Below are positions 1 to 11,260 of a stretch of 64,000 bases of DNA, one piece after another. The notes below the pieces were generated by a model, which had not been told where the DNA came from, did not search any database, and saw nothing but the letters and a program-made list of their open reading frames with translations. The translations under genes and the position numbers were made by a program. Each line of letters begins with the position of its first letter. Position 1 is the first letter of the stretch. This DNA comes from Ecdyonurus torrentis (taxonomy: Eukaryota; Arthropoda; Insecta; Ephemeroptera; Heptageniidae): contig OX439132.1 of assembly GCA_949318235.1 (NCBI GenBank), positions 20,476,217 to 20,540,216 of the forward strand, in the 5' to 3' direction.

Positions 1-1498
1 CTTGGGGGGCCCGGAACGAGGCCTACATGTAAAAAGTTCAAAGGTAACGAAAAAAAAAAGGAAGTTTTATTAAGGTACGGGAAGAAGAGAGAGAGAGAGA
101 GATAAAAGTTTATGAATCAAAATTTAATAATGTTAATAAAATTATCCCTAACAATTTCCAAACAAATTTATAATAAAAAAAAACTAAAGCATATAAATCT
201 ACAGATAAAATACAATATCTCCTAATTTATACTATAGTAATAATACAACTTTATTCAGTGTTTTTTATATTTTTTAATAAGGACTGCCCTCTGGTTTAAA
301 AAGGTAAAATAAACTACTTACGAGAATTATAATGAAGACTAAAACATTTTCAGGGTGTTATTTTATTGCATTTTTATTCTACAAGAGGGCAATGTCCAAA
401 GTCGATACGTATGGACATTTCTAATTTTTGAGTTCATAGAGAATTGATAAATAATTTTTAAAAGTCTTAAAATGACGTTACAGTCGGTAACTTTTTCCTA
501 TGCCCGCATGCATATGTATATTGCGTATCGACATTTTTAGATTTTTTTTTAATAGAAGTACTTAAGGACTTAAATTTTAATTTTGCAAATAAGTCGATCC
601 AGGACAATGTCTTCTTTTAGAATATGGAATAAAATTTTACTCTGAAAACATTTTTAGTCGTCCTCCTTGGCCGTATACGTGAAAACTTTTCAATGATAAA
701 TAAATACTAGCTCGATCTTCCTAAATTTTCACTCTTTCGATTCATAAAATCACCCTGTCCGATGCTCCTAAAATGATGATGACTTTCAACTTTGGTTATA
801 TTCAAATGGAATATGTGATTTTTTTTTGTGCAAGAGAACAGGGTTTATGAAATACACATTTTGTTTGGGAAATTTAAAAATAATTCTAATAGAAAAAAAT
901 AGCTTTTTGAGAATATGAAGGAAACATTTTTTTTCCATTCGCTTAATCTGCAAAATAATAAAAAAAAGTGATTTTTTTCATTTTATGAATTTATGTATAC
1001 TTTTTTTTTTTTTTTTTTTTTAATATTTCACTCTAAAATAAAATTTAGCATTTCCCCCCTCTATTTAAAAAAAAATCATAAAATATAAAAGTCATTATAT
1101 ATTTTTCCTTAAAGCTATCTGCACTGACAATTATACTGAATTGCCTGTAAATATAGTCACTAGGTAAAAAAATCGCGCCTGCGGCGGGCTATTATTAACG
1201 CATCGCGCATCTGTTAATGAGGGCCATGTCATTTTTCTGTCCCCGGACCCAAAATACGTAGGACCGCCACTGATCAAAGGTATAAAATTTGGTATACAGA
1301 CCTCTATATTGATAAATGTTAAGGTAAAAAAAATTTACAGCGAGCGCCGCGTGACATATATGCATTAGCATGGAGATTTAGAGCCCACCATAATGCTCTT
1401 CTTTTATTTTTTATTTTCTTGCATTTTTTTTCATTAAAAATTTACATTTAAATTAATTTTGGAATAAATCTATTTCTCCAAAAATACAAATGAAAATG

Positions 1499-1530
<32 letters not shown>

Positions 1531-1650
1531 TTTTTTTTTTTTGCACAGTGATGAGCTTTGACAGTCGGGTTTATGTCTGATAATTAAGAATATTACCAAA
1601 TTATCGCGCATTAAAATGTAAAAAAAAATTACTTAAAGAACTAATAAAAT
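1..1650. other. Gene-free AT-rich DNA with simple repeats
   Basis: I see no coding exon here. The stretch holds a short GA run near 90, a T tract at about 1003-1021, and a (CT)n run followed by a T tract at 1500-1542. Fragments sharing a core like GTCGATACGTATGGACATTT occur near 400 and again, diverged, near 520, which suggests worn dispersed repeats. No terminal inverted repeats or protein similarity were recognised. Confidence 0.5.
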
Positions 1651-1654
1651 ACGG

Positions 1655-2390
1655 GTAATGGTCTACGGTGCGCACCACCTCCCAAAAAATTGATCCGTGA
1701 CGAATGCCTACTAATAACGAGGTCTAGTGTGCGCACCACCAAGGCGGAGGTGCGCACCACCTTGGAGAAGCAAAAAGTGCCGTGCGGCCGCGCGGCCGCA
1801 GCACCTCAGGTCTAGTGTGTGCACCACCTTGCATCAAGTCTACGGTGCGCACCACCTTGCATCAAGTTTACGTTGTGCAAGGGTGCGATGCACGGTGGTT
1901 CGCACCGTGTAGACCAGATGCAAGCTGGTGCACACCGTAGACTTGATGCAAGGTGGTGCGCACCGTAGACTTGATGCACGGTGGTGCGCACCGTAGACTT
2001 GATGCAAGGTGGTGCGCACCGTAGACCAGATATTAGGTGGTGCGCACCGTAGACCAGATGTAAGGTGGTGCACACCATAGACTTGATTCTAGATGGTGCA
2101 CACAGTAGACCTGAGGCAAGGTGGTGCACACACTAGACCTGAGGCCGCGCGAGGCAAGTTGGGAAGGTGGTGCTCACAGTAGACCTGAGGCAAGGTGGTG
2201 CACACACTAGACCTGAGGTGCGGCGGCCGCGCAGCCGCATGGCACTTTTGGCTCCTTTAAGGTGGTGCGCACCGTAGACCTGCGGCATATTGGCTCCGCC
2301 TTGGTGGTGCGCACACTAGACCTCGTTATTAGTAGGCATTCGTCACGGACCTGTATTTGGGGTGGTGCTGCGCACCGTAGACCATTATAA
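1655..2390. repeat. Foldback minisatellite element with 28-bp units
   Basis: Two arms, about 1655-1830 and 2185-2388, are inverted copies of each other: both contain CCGTGACGAATGCCTACTAA, AACGAGGTCTAGTGTG and a GCGGCCGC-rich block. Between them lies an array of about 28-bp units, for example GGTGGTGCGCACC followed by GTAGACTTGATGCA. Each unit contains the self-complementary decamer GGTGCGCACC, sometimes as GGTGTGCACC. Units left of about 1890 read in the opposite sense to units right of it, so the whole block can fold back. The apparent open frames here, on either strand, are by-products of the 28-bp period and are not genes. The structure resembles Foldback-type transposons, but no transposase or target duplication was seen. 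Confidence 0.8.
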
Positions 2391-3240
2391 GTTTGAGTCA
2401 AATGGCGGTCAACGTGGTCCTAAATTTTGCAACATATCAGATTATTGGACGGACTACATAAAAATTTATGTTATAACATTATGTAACATTATAATTATAC
2501 TGTGTTTCATAGACTCGATCAATTTTCTTATATAAAAAAAAAATCGAGTTTTTGCATACATGAATTTTATTTAAGATAAAAAATAATTGCTTTTATTTTT
2601 GACTACCCTTGCAACACAACACACACATGATCAAGTAGAAACTAATATAAAATCCCAGAAAAAAATATAATTTTTATAAAATTTAAATTTCACGAGCTTA
2701 AATGTGCACGTTATACGGCCGGGAATATAGTTCAAAAATTTTATATTTAAAATTTTACAATTAAAATATATAATGTTTAACAATTTATTCTTGTTCTTGT
2801 TTGTGGGTCTTATTGGTGGGTCTGGGCCTTTTGGGACTTATTTTTCGAATATCATATTCTAAAATGTTAAAACTCCCGATCGTTTCCGGCACGTAAAGAA
2901 AAAACGGCTCGTGAAAAAAAAAACGGCCCGTGAAACTTAATTCTGCGTGTAATTAACACTAATTAATTAAAAAAATTACATCAACCTTTAAAATCTATTG
3001 CTGAACACTTCACTTTAATGAATTTTGATTCTAAGACATTATATTTCAATTTTCGAATATTTTTATTTTTTTCTATAATTTATTGTAGTTTTTATGTATA
3101 TTAGATTAATTATTTAATTAATTTAGTTAATTCTTACCCCAATTACGATATTTGGGGTTGAAACCATTGTTGAGGCATGCACATTTAATATATAAAGCCT
3201 TTTGCAATATAAGTATGACTAATAACCATCATTTACGTAA
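2391..3240. other. Gene-free AT-rich stretch
   Basis: There is no coding exon or RNA gene that I can support. A short duplicated phrase about AAACGGCTCGTGAAAAAA appears twice near 2903-2935. The rest is AT-rich with no obvious element ends. Confidence 0.4.
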
Positions 3241-3254
3241 GAGGACCAATGGCA

Positions 3255-3332
3255 GAACGATCCAGGGCGGTACCATGGTGATCATCAAAGTTAAGCAACG
3301 TCGAGCGTGGTCAGTACTTGGATGGGTGAAAA
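3255..3332 (+). repeat. 5S rRNA-derived fragment (SINE-like or 5S pseudogene)
   Basis: The stretch AGTTAAGCAACGTCGAGCG followed by GTCAGTACTTGGATGGGTGA matches the internal promoter half of eukaryotic 5S rRNA: box A, intermediate element and box C, which bind TFIIIA. The upstream GATCATCA also fits 5S. The 3' end of 5S is missing: an A-rich run follows directly after GGGTGA, and the 5' third is not recognisable. It is therefore a 5S-derived retroposon (SINE3-like) or a truncated pseudogene, not a working 5S gene. The match is from memory of the 5S consensus. Confidence 0.65.
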
Positions 3333-3491
3333 AAAAAATCAAAATTAAATAAATTACTTTTTTCACCTGGAATATTGTTTTTCCGGGGTTTTAGACATTT
3401 GTTTTATTGGAATATACTTTTAACCCCATTAATTATTAATTTTGTTTTAATTAATAAAATTTAATTAAGGCGCAGGAATATCTCGTGTCCC

Positions 3492-3647
3492 GAGCGTAAA
3501 ACGTACGTTAAACGTGCGTTAAACGTACGTTTAACGAGCGTAAAACGTGCGTTAAACGTACGTTTTACGAGCGTAAAACGTGCGTTTAACGAGCGTAAAA
3601 CGAGCGTTAAACGTGCGTTAAACGTGCGTTAAACGAGCGTTTAACGC
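3492..3647. repeat. Decamer tandem array built on CGTTAAACGT
   Basis: About fifteen near-copies of a 10-bp unit of the type CGTTAAACGT/CGTAAAACGT follow one another, mixed with ACGTACGT and ACGAGCGT variants. TTAAA or TAAAA recurs close to every 10 bp, and each unit is close to self-complementary. The array is CpG-rich compared with its surroundings. No coding frame is meaningful. Confidence 0.8.
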
Positions 3648-3720
3648 TAGAATCCCGATCGTAAAACGATCCGTGAATTTGGATTATTTACGCGCCGGAA
3701 TCGGCCCGTTTTTTTGAACA

Positions 3721-3731
3721 GGGGATTTCTT

Positions 3732-3768
<37 letters not shown>

Positions 3769-6210
3769 TTCACATAACCAATATAACTACAAAAGCGATA
3801 CACTTATACGTTTTAGAGTAGCCGAGAACGTGCTCACGTGTTCGTCAAATGGAGATGGGTAGGCCTATGACGCCAAGGCGTCCGTACGGCCTACCAATCT
3901 CCATTTTCCTCACACGCTGCGCGCGCTCGTTACTCGGATCGAAATCCGATGTGGTGGGCCACAGAACTGTTTGAAGGCATGGCCGCTTATATGCAGTCAA
4001 ATATGTCAAATAAATTATCTACATAAATTTTTTTTTATTTTTTTTTTATCGTTTTTGGCCATATATGGGCATGGCCGCTTTAGCACTGTCTAAAAGTTTT
4101 TCTTCTCCATTACTAAAAATACGCGATCTGCTCAAAAAAAAAAATAAAAAAATAAAAAAATAAAACACCGCCTCTGTTCGACCCGCGCGAGTCTCTTTTA
4201 TAATATGAAGGCCGCTGTTTGTGTGTATATATGTATATATATATATATAATATATATATATATATACATAGAATAGAGATGGGTATATACATCGCGGGTG
4301 GTGCCTAGACGTCTCAGAAATGTCTCGCTATGTGTGTTACTTATATATATATCTATGTATAAATTTTTAAAATATTTCCGAAAATAGCGCGCTGCGTGTA
4401 TCCGTCGGCACTTTTCGACACAGAATCACAGGGTCCACGGAAAACGACCGCGGGGATGCCGAAAATAAAGACATCTTACTAAAAAAAAAATAAAAAATGC
4501 GTCCAAAAACGGTGTTTTACCGATTTTTTAAAGTTCAAAGTGGCGCCAAAAATCGGCTATGGCGATTTTCGGCAATCTGACTGCTGTAATCGATTTATGG
4601 ACGTATCCTTTGACACGTGCGTGAGATAAATGATTTTTGTTCAGTTTTGACCAAAACCACCCATTCTGGCCACGTTTCGACACGGAAGCAATAGTAATCG
4701 CCATATTTCGGCAAGTTACAGTGGCAGATCATCAAAATTTTTATGCAAGGTAGTACCTAGGTATTTGTGACTGTTTGCGTCGAGAAAACTGCGATTTTCA
4801 AATAAGTTCTAATTTTTATCATTTTTTGAAAATTTTTGGCGTTTTTGGCAATAACTCGACGCCAAATCAACATAAAGTCAATGTTAATTTTGGAAAGCAA
4901 CCAAAAAAATGTTTAACAACAATGTTTCAAGTTTCATGGCCATGAGACGTTTTAAACGGAAGTAAATAGCAAAAGATCGTTCTTTTTTATAAAAATGACA
5001 AGATTACCAAGGGGGTACCCTTCCTATTTTTTACGAAAAAACTTTTTGTCAGATTTTGGCAAAGTTGATGTCTACGTAGACCAAATCGAACTCGCTGATT
5101 CTGAAAATCCAACTTCCAAGCCCCAAATCCTATTACCAGTTGAACTGGGACCCTAAAACCAGCATTTTTTTATAATTTTTGAAGAACAACCGGATGTTAA
5201 GTCTATTTAGGGGTGGGTGGAGGTTATTATAGGCAAACACATGTTTGAATCATAATGTAGGTTACATTTTATTTAAGTTTCACAAACATCGCGCGGCAAC
5301 TTTTTTTTTTGCGATTTTTTGAAGTGCGTACGTGACGTACGTGCTATATTGTTTTCAATATACCTATTCCCTATTCCCCTACTGCTTGCAGTCAGAGGTG
5401 TCGAAAAAAATCCGGATAAAAAATTATTGATCCGTTATATCCGATTTTATATCTGAATCACGATCCGCGCGGCGGATATATTGGATCCGGATTTAAAACG
5501 GATCAGTGAATCCGGATAACTTTCTATCCGAAATACGGATTTTAATTTTATCCGGATCGTATATAATCTGGATAATTTTGATCCGGATCGAGATCCGGAT
5601 TATATTCGGATAATATTGATCCGGATAATTTGATCAAGATCGTGATCCGTTTAATTTTTTCTACATTAATGACCCAGATCACGATTTCATATAATTATGA
5701 TAAATATTAAGCGAAAAAAAATCCGGATTTCGATATCCGGATAAAAAATTATCCGTTATCCGATTTTCTATCCGGATCTCGATCCGGATACATGAATAGA
5801 TAATTTGATCCGGATCGTGATCCGGATTTAAAACGGATCAGTGAATCCGGATAATTTTCTCCAAAATTCGGATTTTAATTTTATCCGAATTTTAATTTTA
5901 GCACTAATATATAGTGCTGCCGAAATCCGGATATATATATATATATATATAAAATATTAAATTGATATATATTATTTTTATGGTGGTAATTTTTAACCGT
6001 TTTTATAAACGGTTATCTGTTTTTTCCGCATATAAAATTATCCGAACTTGCCCAGCTCGCCGGACGCCAGAGAATATATATAGGCCCGATAAAAAAATGT
6101 GTGCGTCTTTTCTTAACTATAATATCTGAGGTACGCTATTGCAGTGCCATCTGCCGGCAGTTTGGTCAACCAAAACTTTGTCTCAGAGTTTGCGGTATGA
6201 CGATTGTTTC
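3721..6210. repeat. 2.5-kb dispersed repeat, copy A
   Basis: This block is nearly identical to 16671-19300, in the same orientation, differing mainly in homopolymer and (AT)n lengths. Both copies begin at GATTTCTTGGAC plus a long T tract and lose similarity shortly after GTCTCAGAGTTTGCGG. The first half carries a hairpin around GAGATGGGTAGGCC/GGCCTACCAATCTCC (3850-3905). The second half is packed with ATCCGGAT and GATCCG words (5400-5940). There is no long open frame, so it is a non-autonomous mobile element or a duplicated segment. Termini are not diagnostic of a known class. Confidence 0.8.
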
Positions 6211-7370
6211 TTTTGGGAGAAAAAAGTTTAGATTTCTGGATTTTCTTACTAAAATAAGTTAAAAAATATATTTATTGAAACAGTAGTCCGTATTAATAAT
6301 TTTAAATGTTAAATACATTAACAGTTTAATAGTTTTATTTAAAATAGGGCTTTAATTAATATGTAATTAAATTTTAAAATTCGTGTTTCTACGGTTTCTA
6401 CCACCAAAGGCCTTTTTGGTTCCACTTTGGTTCTTCACGCTCCGCTTCTGCTATCATACTTTACTGTCGCGATTAATTGAAAAGGCAATATAGCAAAGAA
6501 AAATATGGTTCATCTTCTAGATCACTCAATCACGGGAAGTACATCAAGTATTTTACGAATAAAACTATATTATGTATAAGAATATGTTGTACTTTGTGCA
6601 TTTCTTTTGTGTTTTCAGGCAGGGATATACGCAGAGAGATTTGCCGTCCTCAAGCCTGAACTGCCGTGTTATATCTTTGGTTATGTATAGCTCATGTAAA
6701 AAGGTAAATATAATAAGCTTTTCCATTTATATAAAAATTAAAATTCATTATGTACGTGCCTAATAAAAATGTATCATATCATAAAATGCATACATATATG
6801 ATACAGCCACATAATGAAAAGCTAGCTATACATATATCAAGCAAAGAAGGAAGTAAAAGCAAAACATTTATATCGTTTTATCTTTTTTTTTTTTTTTTTT
6901 GGCCATCACTGCACTTGATCCCTACCTTGACTACCTTGACCTGTGTTATCTTTGTGGCTATGTAGCTGCATATTAACATTTTTCCATTTACGTACGTCTA
7001 TTATACAATACTTTGTAACTTTATGTACATACGTGTCCATAGCGGTACTATACCTCGATCTATAACATGTACCGCAAGGAAATGAAAAACCTGCACAACT
7101 ATAGACTGAAAAGCATCACTAAAATTGCAGGTTATTCATTTCATTTCGGTACATTCATACTACAATACATATCATGACGCTATAGAGTAGTCCCTTTTAG
7201 GATAAGCCAACAACATATTATATGATTTTTAGCCTGACCTATTATAGTGATAGACCTCAACAACTTTCTATCCTGACATACTTCACTTGATTCCTTCAGA
7301 CTCATACCTTTGTTTCTTACATTTTCTTTTGCGTCTCATATAGTAGTACGTATGTACAGTATGTTTTATA
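6211..7370. other. Gene-free stretch with dispersed-repeat fragments
   Basis: No gene is recognised. The short open frames around 6477-6965 have no family signature. The passage at 6900-6990 (CTACCTTG, GTGTTATCTTTGTGGCTAT) is echoed at 6645-6690 and 20255-20305, so it is repeat-derived. At 7068-7148 a small hairpin unit, with arms like TGTACCG, AAATGAAA and ACCTGCA, resembles units at 47268-47315 and 61570-61620. Confidence 0.45.
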
Positions 7371-7376
7371 AGAAAT

Positions 7377-7705
7377 GGAACACAGGATTTTACGTATTTT
7401 TACCGCACCAATACGAGTCGATGCATAACAATAAGAGAGGTATTCACCGCTGCACTTCTCCGCCTTTTACTTGACTTTTATAAAAAAAATATATATATAT
7501 ATGCTCGCCTACCCATTATTCCTTCTCTCTTGTTTGCATGATGTTTACTCATCGCTTGGACGACTCATTTCCTGTCTTGACCCATTGGATCATCAAAATG
7601 ATAGAAGCCAAGTATAAGGTGGAGATTGCAACAGTGAACACCTCTCTCATTGTTATTCATCGACTCGTATTGGTGCGGAAAAAATACGTAAAATTCTTTG
7701 TGTCC
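7377..7705. repeat. Inverted-repeat element (arms about 60 bp)
   Basis: The left arm (about 7377-7441) and right arm (about 7642-7705) are inverted copies sharing CGCACCAATACGAGTCGATG and its complement. They enclose about 200 bp of unrelated sequence that includes a short AT run. This fits a MITE-like transposon with long terminal inverted repeats. There is no coding capacity. Confidence 0.7.
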
Positions 7706-7714
7706 GATTGAACA

Positions 7715-8045
7715 TTATCCAACCACTTCAGACCATGATGTTTTAGGCTTGCCTATATCTCTCCTTCCATCCACTCTGCTATGTACTATCTGTTTTGCAA
7801 TGCTTTCATCACCCATTCTCTATATAAACATGACTAAACCACCGTAACACGCTGCTACTCTCACCATTTCTTTCACGCCACATTTCTCCATCACCCAAGT
7901 ATTCCTTACCCTATCTAATCTTGTTTTACCACACATACTCCTCAGAGAAAATTCATACCAACTGCATTCACCCTACTCATATGATATGCCTACTCTGACA
8001 TACCCATGATTCAGAACCATATAATATAGTTAAGACAGAATTATA
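7715..8045 (-). pseudogene. Decayed LINE reverse-transcriptase C-terminal fragment
   Basis: Read on the - strand, this stretch encodes, across frame breaks, pieces such as YGSES, NAVGMNF, LRSMCGKTRLDRVRN, EKCGVKEMVRVA and the later KPKTSW. That order matches the C-terminal region found after the RT domain in common arthropod non-LTR elements: a YGSE.W motif, then LR..CG....D...N, then a basic GRP-like tail. At least two frame changes and a stop are present, so it is a dead relic. Clade assignment (RTE/CR1-like) is not certain. Confidence 0.6.
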
Positions 8046-8361
8046 TATGCTGTAAGTTTGATATAATTTCCATCTTCCTAACCCACAACTCCATATACGG
8101 AAAAAATTGACTTTGCAATTGATGGGGGAAAAAAATGATAGAATTATACACAGATAGTTTTAAAAAATTGGGGGATACAGAATGCTTGCTAGCTGTCAAT
8201 TAACAAAGACACCTTGCATTTAGAATTTATTCTAACATATATAGTTAGAATATTTAGTTTATTTGTAAAAGTATTAGGAATAAAAACTGTGCTGAATCTT
8301 CCTCAGTTTTGATGTGATAGATTCATGAACGAGCTTTGCTCTTGCTATAGCTGCACTATCA

Positions 8362-8988
8362 CTATCATCAAAATTTTATTTGCAGCGTTTATATGGAAAA
8401 AACATATAAACATACGAGAGTGGGTGGTGGGTGGCTTTGCTCCCACCACCAACTTAAAGAAGAGAGGAGAAATCTTTGTCACCAAAAATCATGTGGTTTA
8501 AGTGACCGATAAGAAGTAGTGTTATTGTCTTCGTTCACCTGAACGTGTGGCGAGCACCAGACAGGCAGGCAAGGAGGAAAGAAGGCAGCACGGCTGCTTG
8601 GTTTTGCCGCGATGCACTTTGACAACCTTGCATTACAACACAACATTGCACCACACAGTGGAGTCCATACTCTATAAAAAAAACTGCGTTTAGATTTGGT
8701 CTCAAAATTGTTGTGCGTTGTGATGCAAGGTCAAAGTGCATTGCGGCAAGCAAAGCTGCCTTCTTTCTTCCCTACCTGCCTGTCTGGTGCTCGCCACACG
8801 TTCAGGTGAACGAAGACAAAAACACCACACTCTTATTGCTCACTTAAACCACGTGATTTTTTGTGACAAAGATTTCTCCTCTCTTCTTTAAGTTGATGGT
8901 GGGAGCAAAGGCACCCACCACCCACTCGTATGTTTATATGGTTTTCCCATATAAACGCTGCAAATAAAATTTTTGATGAAAATGATAG
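8362..8988. repeat. Long hairpin element with about 290-bp arms
   Basis: The left arm, about 8362-8650, and the right arm, about 8698-8988, are inverted copies with few mismatches. They share ATAAACGCTGCAAATAAAAT, the ACCCACCACCCACTC block, CTTCGTTCACCTGAACGTGT and TGCACTTTGAC. A spacer of roughly 50 bp separates them. This is typical of a foldback MITE. The 72-codon open frame at 8535-8753 is carried by the palindrome and is not a gene. Confidence 0.85.
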
Positions 8989-9205
8989 TACCTACATTGC
9001 TTCTTGTGCAAAAATAATAATAATAATAAAGAAGGAGAGAAGAAAAAGGGGAAAAATATTTTGTGAACATTATGACATCAGGGAAAAAATAAGTTGTAAT
9101 ATTTCCTTTAAATAGTCTTTATTTACAATCAATTTCCAGATGAGCACAATAAATGTTAAAATGTTATTTCTTTTTATTACACTTCAAAGTTACAAATTAT
9201 AATTA

Positions 9206-9533
9206 TTAAAGGCATAGAACACCTTGAACAAAAAACATGTCTAATATTCTAACATACCTAAATATCAACATTAATTTGGCTGGAGTAATTGATTTCTAAT
9301 TTATTTTCCATTCACAAAATAGCAGCTGAGTGTTGATGATATCACAGCTCGCCTGTTTCTGCACACGTGGACTAGTGAGAGGTGGCGTCATATATCCGCA
9401 GCTGCCATTTGTGAATGGAAAATAAATAAGAAATCAATGACGCTGGCAAATCAACGTTGATTTATAGGTGTGTAAGGATATTTAACATGTTCTTTTGTTC
9501 ATGCCTTTTATGCCTGTGTTCTATGCCTTTTAA
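9206..9533. repeat. TTAAAGGC-ended MITE, copy 1
   Basis: The ends read TTAAAGGCATAGAACACC and, inverted, GGTGTTCTATGCCTTTTAA. Inside, GATTTCTAATTTATTTTCCA and its complement form further arms around a core containing a CACGTG-like word. A second copy of the family is at 56784-57085 inside a nuclear-receptor intron. TTAA at the edges suggests a TTAA or TA target site. There is no coding capacity. Confidence 0.75.
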
Positions 9534-9584
9534 GGAAAACCTCGACTATGCAAAGATTGATAATAAAAAAATCATTTTTATTTT

Positions 9585-10080
9585 TTTGATAGAATAAACA
9601 TACATAAGAAAAATTGGGGATTGGGAGATAGTAATGAGCATATACACTGACAGGGACACAGTGGCAAAGACAAATTTCTAACCCAGGATGAAAGGATTGT
9701 ATTTGTATGTACACATTGCTCGTATTGCTCTGTTTAAAGCGAGTGTCACTGAAATACAGCTGAAATGCTGAGCAACTGAAACTGACAGTGTGCTATGCAC
9801 AATGCTCATGCCAACTAAACCAAATGCAAGCCATAATTCCCTATTTTATGATGCTCTCTTTCTACAGAGCAATACGAGCAATGTGTTTGTTTGTTTGATT
9901 GTTTCTTGATTAGCAACCAAATGCTATTTTTAATGTACATACAAATACAATCCTTTCAACCTGGGTTAAATTTTTTTGTCTTTACCACTGTGTCCCTGTC
10001 AGTGTGTATGCTCATTGCTATCTCCCATTCCCCAATTTTTCCTAATCTATCTTTCTATCAAATCTTTCTATTATCAAATG
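9585..10080. repeat. Inverted-repeat element, family of 10327-10653
   Basis: The arms at about 9585-9735 and 9860-10080 are inverted copies with TTGGGGATTGGGAGATAGTA, CTGACAGGGACACAGTGG and TTTGTATGTACA. They flank about 130 bp of unrelated sequence. The same GGGGAATGGGAGATAGT phrase occurs in the neighbouring palindrome at 10327-10653 and in a broken relic at 27605-27745. Confidence 0.75.
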
Positions 10081-10127
10081 CAAAATTAAGGAAAATAACC
10101 ATCCCAGTTAGGTTAATGATATAAAAG

Positions 10128-10257
10128 AAAAGGATAGAGGAAACCAGCAAGGGACTTTACCTTAGCGCAGAGATTAAAAAAAAAAACTGTGCTAGCAAGA
10201 TTTTTATCAAACTATGGAGCTTCACTATGGTATAAGGCCCTTGCTGGTTTCCTCTAT
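10128..10257. repeat. CCAGCAAGG hairpin repeat
   Basis: GAGGAAACCAGCAAGGG at the left is matched by CCCTTGCTGGTTTCCTC at the right, so the unit is a small inverted repeat with an A tract in the middle. Related pieces appear at 11040-11240, 22566-22760 and 26893-27390. It is a short non-coding mobile family. Confidence 0.7.
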
Positions 10258-10326
10258 TTTATTATTATTATTATTATTATTATCAATAATAAATATTAGG
10301 AAAAAATCGTCCGTGCGATAGTTGAT

Positions 10327-10653
10327 AGTATATGAAAGATTTGATAGAAACACATAGATAGATTAGGAAAAATTGGGGAATGGGAGATAGTATGAGCTTA
10401 CACTTACAGGGACGCGAGATAGAGAAAATATTTTAACCCAGGCCGAAATAAAATTTTATGCGTATGTAAAGTCACTCATATTCTCTTTCTACAGAGCAAT
10501 ATGAGCCACTTTACATACGCATAAAATTTTATTTCGGCCTGGGTTAGAATATTTTCTCTATCTCGCGTCCCTGTAAGTGTAAGCTCATACTATCTCCCAT
10601 TCCCCAATTTTTCCTAATCTATCTATGTGTTTCTATCAAATCTTTTATATACT
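10327..10653. repeat. Near-perfect 327-bp palindrome
   Basis: The arms at 10327-10477 and 10502-10653 are inverted copies with only a handful of mismatches, separated by about 25 bp. They include GGGACGCGAGATAGAGAAAA, GCCGAAATAAAATTTTATGC and their complements. A transcript through it would form an approximately 150-bp duplex. It is the youngest-looking member of the GGGGAATGGGAGATAG family. Confidence 0.85.
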
Positions 10654-11029
10654 ATTTTTATCAACATTACAAATTCTTACAAAACAGAAGAAAAAAAAAT
10701 GGATTACTAACTTTTATAAATAATGTAATGTACTTCACTTACGGTAATTTTAAAATTAAAAATTATTATACTTTATATAATTTAACAATTTTATATATAA
10801 TACCAATATAAATAGTTAGAAAAGTATGAGAGAATTTAGAGTATTTTGTATATAAAATTAATACAGAGCAAGAGATTGTCACTCCTTACAGACAGAGAAA
10901 TTATGAATGAATGATCTTTGAATTTGATTAAATAAGTGATTTTAATTATCATTCATAGTTTCTTTCAGAGTCTGTGAGGATTGTCAAGAGCATATACCAC
11001 GTTATTAAAAGCTAGACATTTTTTTTTTT

Positions 11030-11260
11030 TTTTTTTTTTAATCTTTGCAAGCAAGATTTTTACTGAATTACAGGAATCTATTCATTATGGTAAGACCCTT
11101 CCTGGTTTCTCCTATGCTTTAATTTATTTCAAAATCATATCATACTAATATATAGTTAAAGGTAAAAACCATTGTGGTTATAGGATCAATAATAAAGAAC
11201 AGGATATTTACTAGCAAGGGCCTTACCACATTAGAAGTTCTATGGAAGGGTTGAAGTATC
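11030..11260. repeat. Relic of the CCAGCAAGG repeat family
   Basis: The piece at about 11041-11115 (GCAAGCAAGATTTTTACTGA, ATGGTAAGACCCTTCCTGG) and the piece at about 11197-11250 (CTAGCAAGGGCCTTACCA) are opposed copies of the unit seen at 10128-10257. A T tract precedes them. Confidence 0.55.

Noticed and set aside
1812..2129. 105-codon open frame on the - strand with repeated CAPP/HHL words
   Set aside because: It is a by-product of the 28-bp tandem units; the same array opens other frames on both strands.
1900..2210. CRISPR-like array of short repeats
   Set aside because: The units abut with no unique spacers, invert orientation and lie in eukaryotic DNA; it is a minisatellite.
8535..8753. 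72-codon open frame on the - strand
   Set aside because: It lies across the loop of a 627-bp hairpin element and has no protein family features.
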